A stretch of DNA of 5,451 bases from Planococcus sp. (in: firmicutes). GTDB taxonomy: Bacteria > Bacillota > Bacilli > Bacillales_A > Planococcaceae. Below, in pieces: positions 5,017 through 5,451 of this stretch. The stretch spans positions 1 through 5,451 of the forward strand of contig JASLAI010000346.1 in NCBI GenBank assembly GCA_030147225.1. The letters are read 5' to 3'. Below the pieces are notes generated by a model. It saw nothing but the letters and a program-made list of their open reading frames with translations. It did no database searches and was not told where the DNA came from. Position 1 is the stretch's first letter. Each line of letters begins with the position of its first letter. Both the position numbers and the translations under genes were made by a program.

Positions 5017-5451
5017 ATGCAACATGTAGAACGAGAACTTACTGAATTTGTAAAGCTTTGTGATGCAAGAGGCCAATTAAATCCGAAAGCCATTGGATAT
5101 GCAAAGCAACCTTTGGTGGAAAGTAATTTACGCGGTAATTTCATGCGAAAAAAGAAATGGAATTACTGGTGCGTATTCGGAGATGAAATTCTGTTTTCGG
5201 CAACAATTTCCCATCTGGATTACGCGACCGTTTGTTTTGTTTACTTTCTCAACTACGAAACCCAGCGTTTTTATGAGAAAACGGTCGTTGTTCCATTTAC
5301 ACGGCATGTAAAGCTATCCGAAAATGCATTAGAGCCCTGCTATTTTCGCAGTGATTCTATGACGGTTGAATCTATATACAGTCAGAATGCAACGCACCTG
5401 ACTGTCTCCGCCAAAGACTTTGACGGAGAAGATCTGGAAGCTATTCTGGTT
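5017..5451 (+). CDS. DUF2804 family protein, N-terminal part (cut by window edge)
   Basis: The ATG at 5017 opens 145 codons without a stop, running off the right edge. A strong SD, GAGGTG (5005-5010), lies six bases upstream. The sequence fits my recollection of the DUF2804 family: the N-terminal KLCDARGQLNPKAIGYAK (13-30) with the LCDxxGxLNPxAxGxA pattern, the basic aromatic stretch RKKKWNYWCV (44-53), then FSATISHLDYATVCFVYFLN (60-79) followed by FYEKTVVVPF. Family members are about 330-350 residues, so less than half is seen. It appears cytosolic, with no signal peptide and alternating strand-like segments suggesting a beta-rich fold. No function is established for the family to my knowledge, and the neighbours do not suggest one clearly. 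It is its own transcription unit after the DegV terminator. Family assignment is from memory of motifs and has not been tested by a profile search. Confidence 0.85.
   Translation, partial: MQHVERELTEFVKLCDARGQLNPKAIGYAKQPLVESNLRGNFMRKKKWNYWCVFGDEILFSATISHLDYATVCFVYFLNYETQRFYEKTVVVPFTRHVKLSENALEPCYFRSDSMTVESIYSQNATHLTVSAKDFDGEDLEAILV

Noticed and set aside
4959..5311. Minus-strand frame 4959-5144 and plus frame 5093-5311
   Set aside because: Both overlap the DUF2804 reading frame, which has a strong SD and family motifs and stays open to the edge.
1..5451. Defence system, mobile element or biosynthetic cluster
   Set aside because: No transposase, integrase, nuclease, toxin-antitoxin pair, direct-repeat array or synthase is present. 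All six genes belong to common chromosomal families.

Overview
The window reads as an ordinary chromosomal segment of a low-to-mid GC Gram-positive bacterium (Bacillota). The protein families, strong Shine-Dalgarno (SD) sites and hairpin terminators fit Bacillaceae or Planococcaceae; a Planococcus-like host is my guess from general protein character, not from a search. I see no tRNA or rRNA gene, insertion sequence, CRISPR array or phage gene.

Layout. Two genes lie on the minus strand at the left: an ECF-type RNA polymerase sigma factor cut by the left edge (1-299), and a CNNM/CBS/CorC-domain membrane protein (508-1752, probable TTG start). A strong terminator built on a perfect palindrome separates them. 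The 149-base spacer at 1753-1901 holds back-to-back promoters with overlapping -35 elements. Four genes follow on the plus strand: an M20 metallodipeptidase (1902-3278), a divergent PlsY-family glycerol-3-phosphate acyltransferase (3357-3938), a DegV/FakB-type fatty-acid-binding protein (4024-4881), and the first 145 codons of a DUF2804 protein running off the right edge (5017-5451). Hairpin terminators follow the dipeptidase and the DegV gene; none is visible between the PlsY-like and DegV genes.

How the genes may work together. The most meaningful pairing is PlsY-like plus DegV. In Firmicutes, FakB (DegV family) presents a fatty acid to the kinase FakA, and the acyl-phosphate product is the acyl donor of PlsY. 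The two neighbours could therefore be consecutive players in fatty-acid incorporation. The PlsY-like protein differs at several positions expected to bind phosphate, so it may be a specialised or altered paralog. The other genes (metal/ion homeostasis membrane protein, peptide turnover, sigma factor, unknown DUF2804) show no clear common pathway.

No wholly new system is evident. The observations most worth checking are the altered PlsY active site beside a FakB-like gene, the non-ATG start of the CNNM protein, and the recurring GGGGG-N7-ATG initiation signal.
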